From NCBI GenBank assembly GCA_036641735.1, contig JAVWEG010000100.1:1-5563 (forward strand): DNA of 5,563 nt, given 5' to 3'. Position 1 is the stretch's first letter; each line of letters starts with the position of its first letter. The DNA comes from JAGPHI01 sp036641735. GTDB taxonomy: Bacteria > Bacillota > Clostridia > Oscillospirales > Ruminococcaceae. A program made the position numbers and the translations under genes. Shown here one piece after another: positions 4,921 through 5,563 of this stretch. The notes under the pieces were generated by a model. The model did not search any database. It saw nothing but the letters and a program-made list of their open reading frames with translations, and was not told where the DNA came from.

Positions 4921-5563
4921 ATGATTTACATACCTTTACAGCATTTACGCGCAGGAATGGTACTGGCACGTGATGTGGGAAGCGAAGCGTCTTGTTTTTC
5001 ACTTTTGGTTGCAGGACAAACGCTTACATCGTCTTCAATAAAAAAGCTTGAGCTTCAGGAAATACCCGGGGCTTATGTTGTCAGCAAATTTTGTGATGAT
5101 GTAGTAGCGGAAGAATTTATTACTCCCGAGATGAAAAGAGAAACAATCAGCGAGCTGCGTAAAGTGTTTACAGAATACACACATACTTCGTCATTGGCGG
5201 CAGCATCGTATCGAGAAGTGCGAAAATCTGCTGAAAATTTGCTTATGTATGCGGCTTCTAAAGAAGATTGTCTGCTAAACATAATTGATGTAAAAGATTA
5301 TGATAATTATACATATACTCATAGTATGTATGTAGGAATACTTAGCGCATTAATAGCAATACAGCTAAAGCTTACGCGTACACAGCAGCTTGATTTATGC
5401 ACCTGCGGTTTACTGCACGACACAGGCAAGCTTGATATATCTCTTGATATTATAAATAAACCAAGCAAGCTTACAGATGAAGAATTTGCACTGATAAAAA
5501 AGCATCCGGATAACGCGGTAGAGCGGTTGGGACATAATATAAGCTTTTCACAAGCCATTCTCG
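4921..5563 (+). CDS. HD-GYP-type phosphohydrolase domain protein (3' end outside the window)
   Basis: The first 214 residues are present; the right edge cuts the gene. The N-terminal part (LQHLRAGMVLARDVG, then AGQTLT and IKKLELQEIPGAYV) matches the short lead-in found in many Firmicutes HD-GYP proteins. A linker of about residues 60-125 follows, and then the HD domain with metal-ligand candidates H134, H166-D167 (LLHDTGK) and H195 (KKHP), plus NKPSKLTDEEF between them. Such domains typically hydrolyse cyclic-di-GMP or related cyclic dinucleotides. The HHE and GYP motifs that would separate HD-GYP from a plain HD domain fall beyond the window, so the call rests on the N-terminal layout and the spacing. 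HDTGK replaces the common HDIGK. No membrane segment is seen, so it is probably cytoplasmic. AGGAAA, 6 nt before the ATG, supports the start. It appears to be a separate transcription unit from the galactokinase-family gene. Confidence 0.8.
   Translation, partial: MIYIPLQHLRAGMVLARDVGSEASCFSLLVAGQTLTSSSIKKLELQEIPGAYVVSKFCDDVVAEEFITPEMKRETISELRKVFTEYTHTSSLAAASYREVRKSAENLLMYAASKEDCLLNIIDVKDYDNYTYTHSMYVGILSALIAIQLKLTRTQQLDLCTCGLLHDTGKLDISLDIINKPSKLTDEEFALIKKHPDNAVERLGHNISFSQAIL

Overview
The window reads as ordinary chromosomal DNA from a moderately AT-rich Gram-positive bacterium, most likely a gut-type Clostridia (Firmicutes). The supports are strong GGAGG-type ribosome binding sites, a lipoprotein signal peptide, an MsmR/RafR-like AraC regulator, and the GGNHTDH form of galactokinase, which I associate from memory with Clostridia. 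This placement is an inference, not a measurement.

Layout from left to right. Positions 1-48 hold the first 16 codons of a leftward gene whose N-terminus resembles EcoRI-type adenine DNA methyltransferases. It has its own strong SD and a plausible promoter. A 158-bp gap (49-206) contains that promoter, a 13-bp stem-loop and short repeats. Next comes a leftward cluster, in transcription order: an AraC-family regulator (3359-2517), an MglB-like substrate-binding lipoprotein (2489-1572) and a TrmA/RlmD-family 23S rRNA uracil-5-methyltransferase (1571-207). Gaps in the cluster are 27 bp and then 0 bp, so it looks like one transcription unit. Divergent from it across about 150 bp is a galactokinase-family gene (3514-4812). 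A second rightward unit follows: a perfect-consensus sigma-A promoter driving an HD-GYP-type protein that runs off the right edge (4921-5563+).

How the genes fit together (inference): the AraC regulator, MglB-like lipoprotein and galactokinase-family enzyme form a plausible sugar-sensing and sugar-use module of galactose or alpha-galactoside type. They share a divergent control region with two predicted promoters and a 15-bp inverted repeat almost exactly midway between them. The rRNA methyltransferase seems to ride on the regulator/lipoprotein transcript. The HD-GYP gene looks separately promoted and is probably a cyclic-di-GMP or related signalling protein.

I found no clear new multi-gene system. 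The points most worth following are the MglB-like lipoprotein, which keeps the calcium loop but appears to have lost the sugar-contact residues, the altered sugar-site motif in the galactokinase homologue, the symmetric divergent control region, and the possible restriction-modification gene at the left edge.
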